DNA of 56,074 nucleotides, from the NCBI GenBank assembly GCA_002309835.1, contig DBYL01000003.1, positions 1 to 56,074 on the forward strand, read 5' to 3'. The stretch is from Bacteroidales bacterium UBA1187. GTDB taxonomy: Bacteria; Bacteroidota; Bacteroidia; Bacteroidales; Paludibacteraceae. The translations under genes and the position numbers were made by a program. This document shows, in pieces, positions 8,372 through 16,357 of the stretch. Numbering within the stretch: position 1 is the first letter of the stretch; each line of letters starts with the position of its first letter. The notes beneath the pieces are model-generated. The model saw nothing but the letters and a program-made list of their open reading frames with translations. It searched no databases and was not told where the DNA came from.

Positions 8372-9262
8372 TTACCACGCAAGGACTGCTACTACCGGCT
8401 TATGATCTGAGCCGGTAGTTTTTTTTACATCGCATTGGATCGGAATCAACGGATCAGACGTGAGGATATAATCAATACGCAGACTTATCCCGCGGTGCTC
8501 GCAGGTAGGGCCGAAGCCCAAGTGGTTCTCCCGCCATGCGTCATGCAACCCGTTGCTAAGATGCCGATAGGCGTAACTGAACGGCGTAGCATTAAAGTCT
8601 CCTACCACGATCACGGGATAGGGACTGTCCTCGATCTCTTTACGAACGACCCTTGCTTGTGCATTACGTAACGGCGTGGCGCGTCTCCATTTCTTCTCAA
8701 CCTGCTTGGCCGAAGCGCGTAAACCCTCATAGTTACGCAGCGAATCCATGTCTGCCAAGTCGGCCGACGTGAAGTTATACGATTCCAAGTGGTTGTTAAT
8801 CAGCCGCAGCGTATCTTCGCCCACCACGATATCACAGCGGTTACTGATATTCCCGCGCGTCTCGTAATGGATACTCTGCTTGTTGATCAGCGGGTAATGC
8901 GACCATACCATCGTGCCGAATTGGTGACGCTTGTCATAAATAGAGAAATCCAGATACGAATATTGGTATTTCTGCCGTAGCACATCTTTGACTTCCTGCA
9001 AGGTCAAGAACTCGGCATTCTTATATACATCCACCTCCTGCAGACAGATCACATCCGCGTCCTGCTCCATCAGATAGCGCAGCACCTCGTTCTTGTTGGG
9101 TTTGGCATAATTACCCAAGCGATACGTATTCCACGTCAGCACTTTCAGTTGCTTCGTGGTGTTCTCATGCGAACGGGTGCAGGAATACAGCAACACCGCG
9201 CATAGCGCGACAGCTATGCAGCAGAGCATCCAAAGACCAATATGTCGCTTTGTTTTCTTCAT
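8372..9262 (-). CDS. Endonuclease/exonuclease/phosphatase family protein, membrane-anchored
   Basis: This 296-residue protein has an N-terminal hydrophobic segment (about residues 9-27, GLWMLCCIAVALCAVLLYSC) that may be a lipoprotein-type or uncleaved anchor. It then shows the EEP fold motifs: LTWNTYRLG, CLQEVD, VVGDFNATP and the terminal SDHKPV. These carry the metal and phosphate-site residues of DNase I-like phosphodiesterases. The real substrate is not evident. It overlaps the porX stop by 4 nt and closes that operon. The codons for TTGSDHKPVV also form a terminator stem for the rhomboid gene on the other strand. Confidence 0.9.
   Translation of the reverse strand: MKKTKRHIGLWMLCCIAVALCAVLLYSCTRSHENTTKQLKVLTWNTYRLGNYAKPNKNEVLRYLMEQDADVICLQEVDVYKNAEFLTLQEVKDVLRQKYQYSYLDFSIYDKRHQFGTMVWSHYPLINKQSIHYETRGNISNRCDIVVGEDTLRLINNHLESYNFTSADLADMDSLRNYEGLRASAKQVEKKWRRATPLRNAQARVVRKEIEDSPYPVIVVGDFNATPFSYAYRHLSNGLHDAWRENHLGFGPTCEHRGISLRIDYILTSDPLIPIQCDVKKTTGSDHKPVVAVLAW
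8391..8426 (+). terminator. Terminator of the rhomboid gene, inside the EEP coding sequence
   Basis: Arms ACTACCGGCT (8391-8400) and AGCCGGTAGT (8410-8419) form a perfect 10-bp GC-rich stem with a 9-nt loop, followed by eight T on the plus strand (8419-8426). It lies 20 nt after the rhomboid stop. Read on the minus strand the same bases encode KKTTGSDHKPVV of the EEP protein. Confidence 0.88.
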
Positions 9263-10794
9263 CGTTTAGGTACCAGTGTTACCAACGGAATAATCATTTC
9301 CTCCAACGATATACCGCCATGCTGGAAGGTGTTGCGGTAATATTGCGCGTAGTAATTGAACTGATTCGGATAGGCGAAGAAATCGCTGCCGGTACAGAAC
9401 ATATAACTGCTGCTCACGTTCGGCGAGGGCAGTCCTACGCGCTGCGGCTGAGTAATCGCCATCACGTTCTTGGACGAGCAATTAAGCGCCTTACCTACCT
9501 TATAGCGGATATTCGTATTCGTGTTCTTGTCGGCCACTATCTGCACGGCATTCTTCACGCGCGTCGTACCGTGGTCTGTCGTTACGACCAGCGTGTAGCC
9601 TAACTCCGAGGCCATGCGCAGCAAGTCATAGATAGGCGAGTGACGGAACCAACTGAGTGTCAGACTCCGATACGCCGCCTCATCGTTGGCCAACTCACGC
9701 ATCATCTTACTCTCCGTACGTGAATGCGAGAGCATATCGATGAAATTGAGCACGACGATATTCAGCGGCGCTTGCGAACGACGCAACTGCTGGATGACGC
9801 GCTCGCAGAAATCGCTCTCGTTCACCTTCCAGTAATTAAAACTCTCGCGACGACGATAGCGGTCGAGCAAGGTCTGCACGAGATCTTTCTCGTATTGGTT
9901 CTTACTCTCCTCATCGCCTTCTTCCACCCAGTATTGCGGGTACATCTGCTGGATCTGCAGCGGCAGCAGACCCGAGAAAATAGCATTGCGGGCATACTGG
10001 GTAGCCGTTGGCAGGATAGAGGTATATTGCTCGTCGTTTTGAATCGTATAGAAATCACTCAGCAGCGGTTGGATGGTCTTCCATTGGTCGTAACGGAAAT
10101 TATCAATCACGCATAGCAGCACTTTCTCTCCTTTGTCCAGCAGCGGGAAGACGCTATGCTTCATCACGTCCTGAGACATCAGCGGTCGCTCCGCATTAGG
10201 CGTAAACCAACTCTCGTAGTTCTTCGCAATCCATTTCGCGAAAGCGGTGTCCGCCTGTACGCGCTGGTCTTCTAATAACGGTCGCATCACCGAGTTCTCC
10301 AACTCGATATCCCAACGACTCAGCGTACGCTCTATCGCCTTCCATTCGTCCATCGTCGTGGCGGTATCAATGAGGTACGAGATGTCGCTCCACTCCTGGC
10401 GGTAGTTCTGCTGCGTCTGCTCCGAGACGATAGCCTGCTGGTGGATATGTTTCTTGAGGCAAAGCAAGATCTGACTCGGGTTGACAGGTTTGATCAGATA
10501 ATCCGCTATCTTCTCACCTATCGCCTGCTCCATGATATGCTCTTCTTCGCTCTTGGTAATCATCACCACCGGCACTTCCGGATGCAATCGTTTCATCTCC
10601 TGCAGCGTCTCCAGACCCGTCATGCCCGGCATGTTCTCATCCAGGAACACGATCGACGGCACGGACGCGGACAACATATCCAACGCGTCCTCTCCGTTGC
10701 TGGCTGTCTGTACATCGTAGCCTTTACCTTTTAGGTAAATGATATACGGTTGCAGCAGATCTATCTCATCGTCAACCCAAAGTATTTGGCTCAT
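9259..10794 (-). CDS. porX: PorX-type response regulator with PglZ domain
   Basis: The 511-residue protein has a receiver domain (residues 1-120; acidic pair Asp8/Asp9, phosphoacceptor Asp52 in VFLDENMPG, Lys81 in MITKS) joined to a C-terminal PglZ domain of the alkaline phosphatase superfamily. Metal-site-like segments are LLCVIDNFRYDQW near 227, IVVLNFIDMLSHSR and VVTTDHGTTRVKN near 434. Domain order and length match PorX, the response regulator controlling the type IX secretion system in Porphyromonas and relatives. PorX family members act with the kinase PorY, which is not in this window. The gene overlaps the pseudouridine synthase gene by 23 nt. Confidence 0.93.
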   Translation of the reverse strand: MSQILWVDDEIDLLQPYIIYLKGKGYDVQTASNGEDALDMLSASVPSIVFLDENMPGMTGLETLQEMKRLHPEVPVVMITKSEEEHIMEQAIGEKIADYLIKPVNPSQILLCLKKHIHQQAIVSEQTQQNYRQEWSDISYLIDTATTMDEWKAIERTLSRWDIELENSVMRPLLEDQRVQADTAFAKWIAKNYESWFTPNAERPLMSQDVMKHSVFPLLDKGEKVLLCVIDNFRYDQWKTIQPLLSDFYTIQNDEQYTSILPTATQYARNAIFSGLLPLQIQQMYPQYWVEEGDEESKNQYEKDLVQTLLDRYRRRESFNYWKVNESDFCERVIQQLRRSQAPLNIVVLNFIDMLSHSRTESKMMRELANDEAAYRSLTLSWFRHSPIYDLLRMASELGYTLVVTTDHGTTRVKNAVQIVADKNTNTNIRYKVGKALNCSSKNVMAITQPQRVGLPSPNVSSSYMFCTGSDFFAYPNQFNYYAQYYRNTFQHGGISLEEMIIPLVTLVPKR

Positions 10795-11812
10795 AATGTC
10801 TCCATTTATTGATTAGATTTGTCATGTCTTCCGGCCATTGGCTGTCAAAAAACATGCGTTCACCTGTTCGCGGATGGGTAAAACCCAAGGTCTTGGCGTG
10901 CAACACCTGCCGCGGACAAAGCGCAAAACAATTCTCTATATATTGCCTGTATTTTTGCGTGCGCAGGCCTTTCAAAATCTCGCATCCTCCGTATTTCTCA
11001 TCGCAGAAAAGCGGATGTCCGATATGCTTCATGTGCACGCGTATCTGGTGTGTACGACCGGTCTCCAACCTGCACTCCACAAGCGTCACATACGGGAATT
11101 GCTCCAATACGCGCCAATGCGTTATCGCCTCTTTGGCTTGCGGACAATCTTCCAAATCCCACACGCGGTATATCGTTCGGTCGCGGTTGTCTCGCGCCAG
11201 TGCGCCTTCTATCGTTCCGCTCTGCTCTTTGAAGGTACCCCATACCAGCGCGTTATACGTGCGCTCGGTCGTATGGTCAAAAAACTGCTTGCCTAAGTTC
11301 GTCTTCGCCTCCGGTGTCTTAGCAATCAGCAGCAGACCGCTCGTGTCCTTATCAATACGATGCACCAGACCTATCGACGGGTCGTTCATATCAAGCCTGT
11401 CGCCGAAATGAAACGCCAGCGCGTTCAGCAAGGTGTGCTCGTAGTTCCCGTGACCGGGGTGTACCACCAGTCCTGCCGGCTTATTGACCACCAATATATC
11501 GTCGTCTTCATAGATGATATCCAGCGGGATATTCTCGGGCGTGATGGTATAATCATGCGGCTCGTGGTCTAGCAGCACTTGTATCACATCACCCGGTTTG
11601 ACACGATAGTTGGAAGCCACCGCCTTACCGTTCACCCATACGTTACCTGCATCAGCAGCCGTCTGGATGCGGTTACGACTGGTATTGGTCATGTGCTCCG
11701 CGAGGTATTTGTCGATACGCTCTTTGCCTTGCCCTTTATCGACTTCGCAGCGCCAACGCTCCCAAATATCGTCACTCTCTATGTCGACTGTCTCTTCGCT
11801 CATTAGAACCAC
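10772..11812 (-). CDS. RluA-family pseudouridine synthase (RluD-like)
   Basis: The 346-residue protein has an N-terminal S4 RNA-binding domain (about residues 30-85, with RIDKYLAEHMTNTSRNRIQ and NGKAVASNYRVKPGD) and a catalytic domain with HRIDKDTSG at 151-159, where Asp154 is the expected nucleophile. ILVVNKPAGLVVHPG and RTHQIRVHMKHIGHPL are further family motifs. S4 plus this catalytic type suggests an RluD-like enzyme acting on 23S rRNA. About 20 acidic residues precede the S4 domain. It overlaps both neighbours (23 nt with porX, 10 nt with the PASTA gene). Confidence 0.92.
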   Translation of the reverse strand: MVLMSEETVDIESDDIWERWRCEVDKGQGKERIDKYLAEHMTNTSRNRIQTAADAGNVWVNGKAVASNYRVKPGDVIQVLLDHEPHDYTITPENIPLDIIYEDDDILVVNKPAGLVVHPGHGNYEHTLLNALAFHFGDRLDMNDPSIGLVHRIDKDTSGLLLIAKTPEAKTNLGKQFFDHTTERTYNALVWGTFKEQSGTIEGALARDNRDRTIYRVWDLEDCPQAKEAITHWRVLEQFPYVTLVECRLETGRTHQIRVHMKHIGHPLFCDEKYGGCEILKGLRTQKYRQYIENCFALCPRQVLHAKTLGFTHPRTGERMFFDSQWPEDMTNLINKWRHYEPNTLG

Positions 11813-12627
11813 TCGTCTTCGCGGTCTACATTGCTGTTATTGTTCTTGTTTGCCTTTTCGATGTCTGCAGACAGACGTAATGCAACCGTCTCGCCTTCCA
11901 GCAATCGCTCTCCGGCACTCGGCGTCTGGCGGTATACATACTGCGTCACGCCTTCCTGTGCCGCCTCGTCGTAATATACCGCACCTACGGTCAACCAACG
12001 GTTGAGCAATGCGCTACGCGCGTCTTGCAAGGTCATGCCTACTACGTTCGGTACCGTCACATGTTCCGTTCCGCGACCCTTACCTACTACCAGTTTCACA
12101 CGTGTTCCAACCGCCACTTTCATGCCCGGCTTTAGACTGGTTTCGCCCGAACGCACATCCAGCACCAGGTCTTTATACTCGGATGGTCTGTACTCGTATG
12201 CCGTATCCACCTTCAGTCCCATTCCTCGTAGCGTGGTCTCTGCCTGACGGTAACTCATATCCTGCAGATCTGGCATCGTCACCTGTCTTCGCGTCGTCGC
12301 ATTGATCGTCACATACACCGCACGGCCGTCTTTAGCATGACTCATCGGTCTTGGATCCTGTTCAACAATCGTGCCAAACGGTACTTTGTCCGAATACGTC
12401 GAATCCACAACGATCATGCGAAGACCCTGTGCCGCCAACAACGGTTCAGCTTCCTGTACTACCATACCGCGCACATCTTCCACCTCTACTTCCTGCCCAT
12501 GCTGCGTATATGCCTTCAACCAAACGATGAGAATCGTAAGGATGACAGCCAATACGACCATCGCTAAAATCACATTTATACCCACAAATTTAAGGTCGGA
12601 TTTGTTAAAAATGCTCTTTTTTCCCAT
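11803..12627 (-). CDS. PASTA-domain membrane protein
   Basis: The 274-residue protein starts MGKKSIFNKSDLKFVGINV, has one membrane helix (about 19-39) and then three PASTA repeats (VEVEDVRGMVVQEAEPLLAA; VTMPDLQDMSYRQAETTLRG; VTVPNVVGMTLQDARSALLN) on the outside. The tail is Asn-rich. PASTA modules bind peptidoglycan-like ligands in kinases and PBPs; in Bacteroidota stand-alone membrane-anchored versions are common and poorly studied. The frame is open to 12678, but that codon lies in the promoter, so the ATG at 12627 is used. It is the first gene of an operon with the pseudouridine synthase, porX and the EEP gene. Confidence 0.88.
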   Translation of the reverse strand: MGKKSIFNKSDLKFVGINVILAMVVLAVILTILIVWLKAYTQHGQEVEVEDVRGMVVQEAEPLLAAQGLRMIVVDSTYSDKVPFGTIVEQDPRPMSHAKDGRAVYVTINATTRRQVTMPDLQDMSYRQAETTLRGMGLKVDTAYEYRPSEYKDLVLDVRSGETSLKPGMKVAVGTRVKLVVGKGRGTEHVTVPNVVGMTLQDARSALLNRWLTVGAVYYDEAAQEGVTQYVYRQTPSAGERLLEGETVALRLSADIEKANKNNNSNVDREDEWF

Positions 12628-12647
12628 AAATTGTAAAATTAATTGCG

Positions 12648-12678
12648 CAAAATTACATTTTTTTTTGCATATATCCAA
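12648..12678 (-). promoter_or_regulatory. Promoter of the PASTA-porX operon
   Basis: On the minus strand TTG (12678-12676), 20 nt, TAATTTTG (12655-12648). The -33 element belongs to the dyad TTGCATATATCCAA at 12665-12678, which also serves the divergent promoter. Confidence 0.82.
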
Positions 12679-12695
12679 AAATTGTAGTACTTTTG
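12665..12695 (+). promoter_or_regulatory. Promoter of the small Cys-rich lipoprotein
   Basis: TTG (12665-12667), 20 nt, TACTTTTG (12688-12695). It overlaps the divergent promoter by 14 bp. The leader down to the ATG at 12762 is about 60 nt. Confidence 0.82.
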
Positions 12696-12761
12696 CACCG
12701 TTTTTCGCAAAAAGGCGAAGATATTAACTATTTTAAAGCTTTAAAAAACAATTTTTGTAGT

Positions 12762-12911
12762 ATGAAAAAGATGCTTCTTATCGTAGCTGTAGCATTCGCT
12801 GCTATGAGCTGCGGCAACAAGTGCTGCGACAAAAAGTGCTGCCAGGACACAACTGCTGAGGAGACCGTTGAGGTTGTTGAGGCTGTTGAGGTAGACACCA
12901 TCGCTGAGTAA
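12762..12911 (+). CDS. Small Cys-rich lipoprotein
   Basis: The 49-residue product begins with a signal peptide MKKMLLIVAVAFAAMSC whose lipobox Cys is residue 17. The mature part starts CGNKCCDKKCCQD (Cys at 17, 21, 22, 26, 27 in a C-x3-CC-x3-CC spacing) and then becomes acidic (EETVEVVEAVEVDTIAE). This looks like a lipid-anchored peptide that could bind metal or form disulphides. I recognise no named family. It is a single-gene unit between a clear promoter and a clear terminator, which strongly supports it as a real gene in spite of its size. Confidence 0.8.
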   Translation: MKKMLLIVAVAFAAMSCGNKCCDKKCCQDTTAEETVEVVEAVEVDTIAE

Positions 12912-12951
12912 TTTGTTGCTCAATCGGAAAGGTACAAAAGACCTTGGAAAA

Positions 12952-12981
12952 GAAGCGACCCTTGTGGGCCGCTCTTTTTTT
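12952..12981. terminator. Bidirectional terminator between the small lipoprotein and gpmI
   Basis: AAGCGACCC, loop TTGT, GGGCCGCTC forms a stem followed by seven T on the plus strand (12975-12981). On the minus strand the A-C mismatch becomes a G-U pair, so the gpmI transcript folds even better and is followed by TTCTTTT. A near-identical stem is at 47850-47875. Confidence 0.82.
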
Positions 12982-14509
12982 ATGCCTTTATCAGACTGTG
13001 TCCCGTCATCTCCTTCGGCTGCTCGATGCCTAAGATATGGCAGATAGACGGAGCTACGTCTGCCAAAATACCATTCTCCACCTGCGCATCCGTATGATCC
13101 TTACTGATATATACGAACGGAACAGGGTTCAGACTGTGCGCCGTATTCGGCGTGCCATCAGCGTTAATCGCGTTGTCGCAGTTACCGTGGTCCGCAATGA
13201 TGATAATCTCGTATCCGTTGCGCAGCGCCGCTTCTACAGTCTCATTCACGCAGATGTCGATAGCTGTAATCGCCTGCTGGATAGAGTTATACACACCCGT
13301 ATGACCTACCATGTCGCCGTTTGCGTAGTTCAGGATGATACAGTCGTATTTCTGGCTGTTCAACGCGTCGCGCAGCGCAATCGTCACCTCAGGCGCAGAC
13401 ATCATCGGCTGTAAGTCATATGTAGCTACCTTCGGACTCGGAATCAAAATACGGTCCTCGTTCTCAAACTCTGCCTCACGACCGCCGTTGAAGAAGAAGG
13501 TTACATGTGCGAACTTCTCCGTCTCAGCGATACGCAACTGCTTCAAGCCTAACTTACTAACCACCTCACCTAACGTGTTCGTCACGTTCTCTTTCGGGAA
13601 GAGGATATGCAGACCCGTGAACGAAGAGTCATACGGCGTCATGCAGCAGTAGTGCAGACCTTTGATGGTCTTCATGCCTTGCTCCGGCATGTCTTGCTGC
13701 GTCAGCGCGATCGTGATCTCTTTCGCGCGGTCGTTGCGGTAGTTGAAGAAGATGACTGCATCGCCTTCCTCGATAGTAGCCAACGGCTTCCCGTCACGTA
13801 CATGGACGATCGGTTTGATGAACTCGTCGGTCACCTCCGCCGCATAACTGGCTTCCATCGCCTCGTGCATATTCTCAAAAGCCTCACCCTTACCGTTCAC
13901 CAGTAGATCGTAACCCACCTTCACGCGCTCCCAGCGTTTGTCGCGGTCCATGGCATAGAAACGACCGATGATAGAGGCGATCTCACCTGCCGACTGCGCG
14001 CAGTGTTTCTCCAACTGGTCAATGAAACCGATACCCGAACGCGGGTCGGTGTCACGGCCGTCCATGAAGCAGTGGATAAACGTCTTGCCCTGCAATCCGT
14101 ATTTGGCTGCGATGTCGCAGAGATAGAACAAATGCTCGAGGCTCGAGTGTACACCGCCGTCAGACGTCAGGCCCATGAAATGGATATTCTTACCGCTCTC
14201 TTTGGCATAAGAGAACACAGCCTTGATCTCCGGATTATCCAGAATACTGCCGTCTTTGCAAGCGCGGTTGATCTTCACCAGATCCTGATAAACGACGCGA
14301 CCGGCACCGATATTGAGGTGACCCACCTCTGAGTTACCCATCTGACCGTCAGGCAAACCGACATTCTCGCCACTCGCCTGTAACTGCGAGTTAGGATATT
14401 TCTCCAACAACTTGTCCCAATGGGGCGTGGACGTGCAATGGATAGCATCGGCGGTATCCTTATGACCGATACCCCAACCATCCAAAATCATCAATAATGC
14501 TTTACTCAT
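12980..14509 (-). CDS. gpmI: 2,3-bisphosphoglycerate-independent phosphoglycerate mutase
   Basis: The 509-residue glycolytic enzyme interconverts 3- and 2-phosphoglycerate with Mn2+. Asp10 in ILDGWG and Ser60 in QMGNSEVGHLNIGAGR are the metal ligand and phosphoserine nucleophile expected for the family. HCFMDGRDTDPRSG, RFYAMDRDKRWER and the C-terminal IIIADHGNCDN and NTAHSLNPVPF complete the active site. Full length, nothing unusual. The start overlaps smpB by 8 nt, and the stop codon sits in the T-tract of the bidirectional terminator. Confidence 0.97.
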   Translation of the reverse strand: MSKALLMILDGWGIGHKDTADAIHCTSTPHWDKLLEKYPNSQLQASGENVGLPDGQMGNSEVGHLNIGAGRVVYQDLVKINRACKDGSILDNPEIKAVFSYAKESGKNIHFMGLTSDGGVHSSLEHLFYLCDIAAKYGLQGKTFIHCFMDGRDTDPRSGIGFIDQLEKHCAQSAGEIASIIGRFYAMDRDKRWERVKVGYDLLVNGKGEAFENMHEAMEASYAAEVTDEFIKPIVHVRDGKPLATIEEGDAVIFFNYRNDRAKEITIALTQQDMPEQGMKTIKGLHYCCMTPYDSSFTGLHILFPKENVTNTLGEVVSKLGLKQLRIAETEKFAHVTFFFNGGREAEFENEDRILIPSPKVATYDLQPMMSAPEVTIALRDALNSQKYDCIILNYANGDMVGHTGVYNSIQQAITAIDICVNETVEAALRNGYEIIIIADHGNCDNAINADGTPNTAHSLNPVPFVYISKDHTDAQVENGILADVAPSICHILGIEQPKEMTGHSLIKA

Positions 14510-14966
14510 ATATATGTTTTTTTAATTGATCCATTTGTTTCTTATCATCTGCTTCACGCAAACTCTGTCGCTTGTCGTAGGTGTGCTTGCCTTGACAAAG
14601 CGCAATCTCCATCTTCGCCAGACCCTTCTCGTTGATGAATATCTCCAGCGGGATGATGGTTTTGCCCGTGTCCTTCGTCGCCTTCTCGAGTTTACGAATC
14701 TCCTTCTTGTTCAGCAGCAGTTTGCGGTCGCGTTTCGCCTCGTGGTTGGCGTAACTGCCAAACCGATATTCGGCGATATGCATCTGTTTGACATACATCT
14801 CCCCGTGCTCCACGGCGCAATAACTATCCACCAGCGAAGCCTTGCCCTCTCGGATAGACTTGATCTCCGTTCCATAGAGCACAATGCCGGCAGTATAGCG
14901 GTCCAGAATGATATATTCAAACTTCGCCCGCTTGTTGAGTATATGTACGTCACTCTTTAACTTCAC
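14502..14966 (-). CDS. smpB: SsrA-binding protein SmpB
   Basis: The 154-residue protein binds tmRNA in trans-translation. It shows the SmpB core: NKRAKFEYIILDRYTAGIVL, GTEIKSIREGKASLVDSY, and LCQGKHTYDKRQSLREADDK with the basic C-terminal tail that inserts in the ribosome. Full length for the family. It lies 17 nt after the CNNM gene and overlaps gpmI by 8 nt. The tmRNA gene itself is not in the window. Confidence 0.96.
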   Translation of the reverse strand: MKLKSDVHILNKRAKFEYIILDRYTAGIVLYGTEIKSIREGKASLVDSYCAVEHGEMYVKQMHIAEYRFGSYANHEAKRDRKLLLNKKEIRKLEKATKDTGKTIIPLEIFINEKGLAKMEIALCQGKHTYDKRQSLREADDKKQMDQLKKHIYE

Positions 14967-14983
14967 CCTTCAATCTTCATTCT

Positions 14984-16054
14984 TCAATCTTCCACCACTT
15001 GCTCTTTCGGAGCCAGCTTCTTATATTTCTTCTGTCTCTGTTCCCAACGCTCGCGGGCATATTGCTGCATATCGATGACGGTATCGTTCTCATCGATGAT
15101 CTCCAGACCGAAGATTGTCTCAATGATATCTTCCAGCGTCAGAATACCTACAAACATACCGTATTCATCGATGATCTGCGCAATCTGGCTCTTCTGCTTG
15201 AGCATCGAATCGAAGATCACACCTAATGTCAGATCCTGATCGAAAGCAGGCAACGGACGTTTGATACCACCTAGCGTCTTGCGGAAATGGTCCTCCGTCA
15301 ACTCTTCCAATGCATCGTTGCGCAACACATAGCCGGTGATATACTCCGGTGCCTCCGGTTTATACAATGGGATACGCGAGAAATGGTCGTACTCGTCGTT
15401 GTCGTAGTACGCACGCAGCGTCATATTCTCCGGAGCGATCTTCGCTACCACGCGCGGAGTCATCACGTCGTACGCATGGATTGAATCCAGACGCATGAGG
15501 TTCGTGAAGATCTTATTCTCGTCTTCATCCACCACACCTTCTTCTTCACCTACGTTCACCATCGCCAGCACCTCTTCACGGCTCACCGAAGGATCATCCT
15601 CATTGTCCGGCACCATGCGGGAGATAAGCTCTACCAACCACACCAACGGATACAGAATGATAATGAGTACGCGTATTGTGCGCGCGGTAAAACCCATCAA
15701 CTCACGCCAATACGTAGTACCGATCACCTTCGGAATAATCTCTCCGAAGAAAAGAATCAGCACCGTCGTCATGGCAGAGAAGAAACCGAACCAGCGGCCG
15801 TAACCCAAGGCTACTACCTGCATACCGACACCGGCCGCACCGATAGTGTTCGCAATCGTATTCAGCGAGAGGATAGCCGCCAGCGGACGACCCGTATCCT
15901 CCTTGTAACCGCTCATCAATTTCGCAGGGCCGTAACCCTCTTCTTCCCGCAGATTGATATAACTAAGCGATGTTGACATCAGTACCGACTCCAACACGGA
16001 GCACAGAAAACTGATACCCATCGCACCGAATAAAAACAATAACAGTAGTCCCAT
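14984..16054 (-). CDS. CNNM-domain membrane protein with CBS pair (HlyC/CorC family, GldE-like)
   Basis: The 356-residue protein starts MGLLLLFLFGAMGISFLCSVLES and has a CNNM (DUF21) membrane domain to about residue 150 (LSLNTIANTIGAAGVG, FGEIIPKVIG), then a CBS pair (VMTPRVV...; IAQIIDEYGMFVGILTLEDIIETIFG). It ends about 35 residues after the second CBS motif without the CorC/HlyC C-terminal domain that most relatives have. Members include Mg2+/Co2+ transporters and GldE. The open frame extends to 16102 but overlaps the promoter, so the ATG at 16054 is used. It leads an operon with smpB and gpmI. Confidence 0.88.
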   Translation of the reverse strand: MGLLLLFLFGAMGISFLCSVLESVLMSTSLSYINLREEEGYGPAKLMSGYKEDTGRPLAAILSLNTIANTIGAAGVGMQVVALGYGRWFGFFSAMTTVLILFFGEIIPKVIGTTYWRELMGFTARTIRVLIIILYPLVWLVELISRMVPDNEDDPSVSREEVLAMVNVGEEEGVVDEDENKIFTNLMRLDSIHAYDVMTPRVVAKIAPENMTLRAYYDNDEYDHFSRIPLYKPEAPEYITGYVLRNDALEELTEDHFRKTLGGIKRPLPAFDQDLTLGVIFDSMLKQKSQIAQIIDEYGMFVGILTLEDIIETIFGLEIIDENDTVIDMQQYARERWEQRQKKYKKLAPKEQVVED

Positions 16055-16073
16055 ATAAAAACCTTTGCGACTG

Positions 16074-16104
16074 CAAAGGTACTGCTTTTTTTTGAAATAC
16101 ACAA
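16074..16104 (-). promoter_or_regulatory. Promoter of the CNNM-smpB-gpmI operon
   Basis: On the minus strand TTG (16104-16102), 20 nt, TACCTTTG (16081-16074). The predicted leader is about 14 nt. Confidence 0.8.
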
Positions 16105-16141
16105 GGTTTTAAAACTTTTTACCAAATAAATCACTAAAAAT

Positions 16142-16172
16142 TTGCGCGCTTCAATTATTTTTTGTACCTTTG
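16142..16172 (+). promoter_or_regulatory. Promoter of the acetyltransferase-fusion gene
   Basis: TTG (16142-16144), 20 nt, TACCTTTG (16165-16172). It lies about 185 nt upstream of the first well-supported ATG, which leaves a long untranslated leader. Confidence 0.78.
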
Positions 16173-16357
16173 TGCCGTGTTTATATCCTATGGTGCATCG
16201 GTGGCGGACACGACGCGCATCGGTATCGCATCGGTCCCGTTCCATAGGATACCCATATCATACCCACAACACACCCATAAGATAAAGGGCAAAATTTGCA
16301 AAAAATCAACATATACTGTATATATACTATGTATATATACACAATTCGTTAAAAATC
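16173..16357 (+). promoter_or_regulatory. Long structured 5' leader
   Basis: The leader holds a perfect 10-bp inverted repeat, TATCCTATGG (16184-16193) and CCATAGGATA (16242-16251). The 48-nt loop has three copies of GCATCGGT. After it come three CCCATA/CCCACA units (16250-16279) and then an AT-rich stretch with two TATATAC runs (about 16315-16345). No known riboswitch or protein-binding leader class is recognised. A possible mini-ORF lies within it. The stretch 16055-16357 contains only two promoters and this leader. Confidence 0.5.
16190..16285 (+). CDS. Possible Arg/His-rich leader peptide
   Basis: An ATG in the left arm of the inverted repeat opens a 31-codon frame starting MVHRWRTRRASVSHRSRS and ending in IR. 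Eight residues are Arg and four are His. It would be translated from the leader before the acetyltransferase gene, and the inverted repeat could hide its start codon. There is no homology evidence; the composition could simply reflect the GC-rich repeat. Confidence 0.2.
   Translation: MVHRWRTRRASVSHRSRSIGYPYHTHNTPIR

Noticed and set aside
16315..16345. TATATAC repeats as a CRISPR or origin element
   Set aside because: Only two short AT-rich runs without regular spacers or DnaA boxes.
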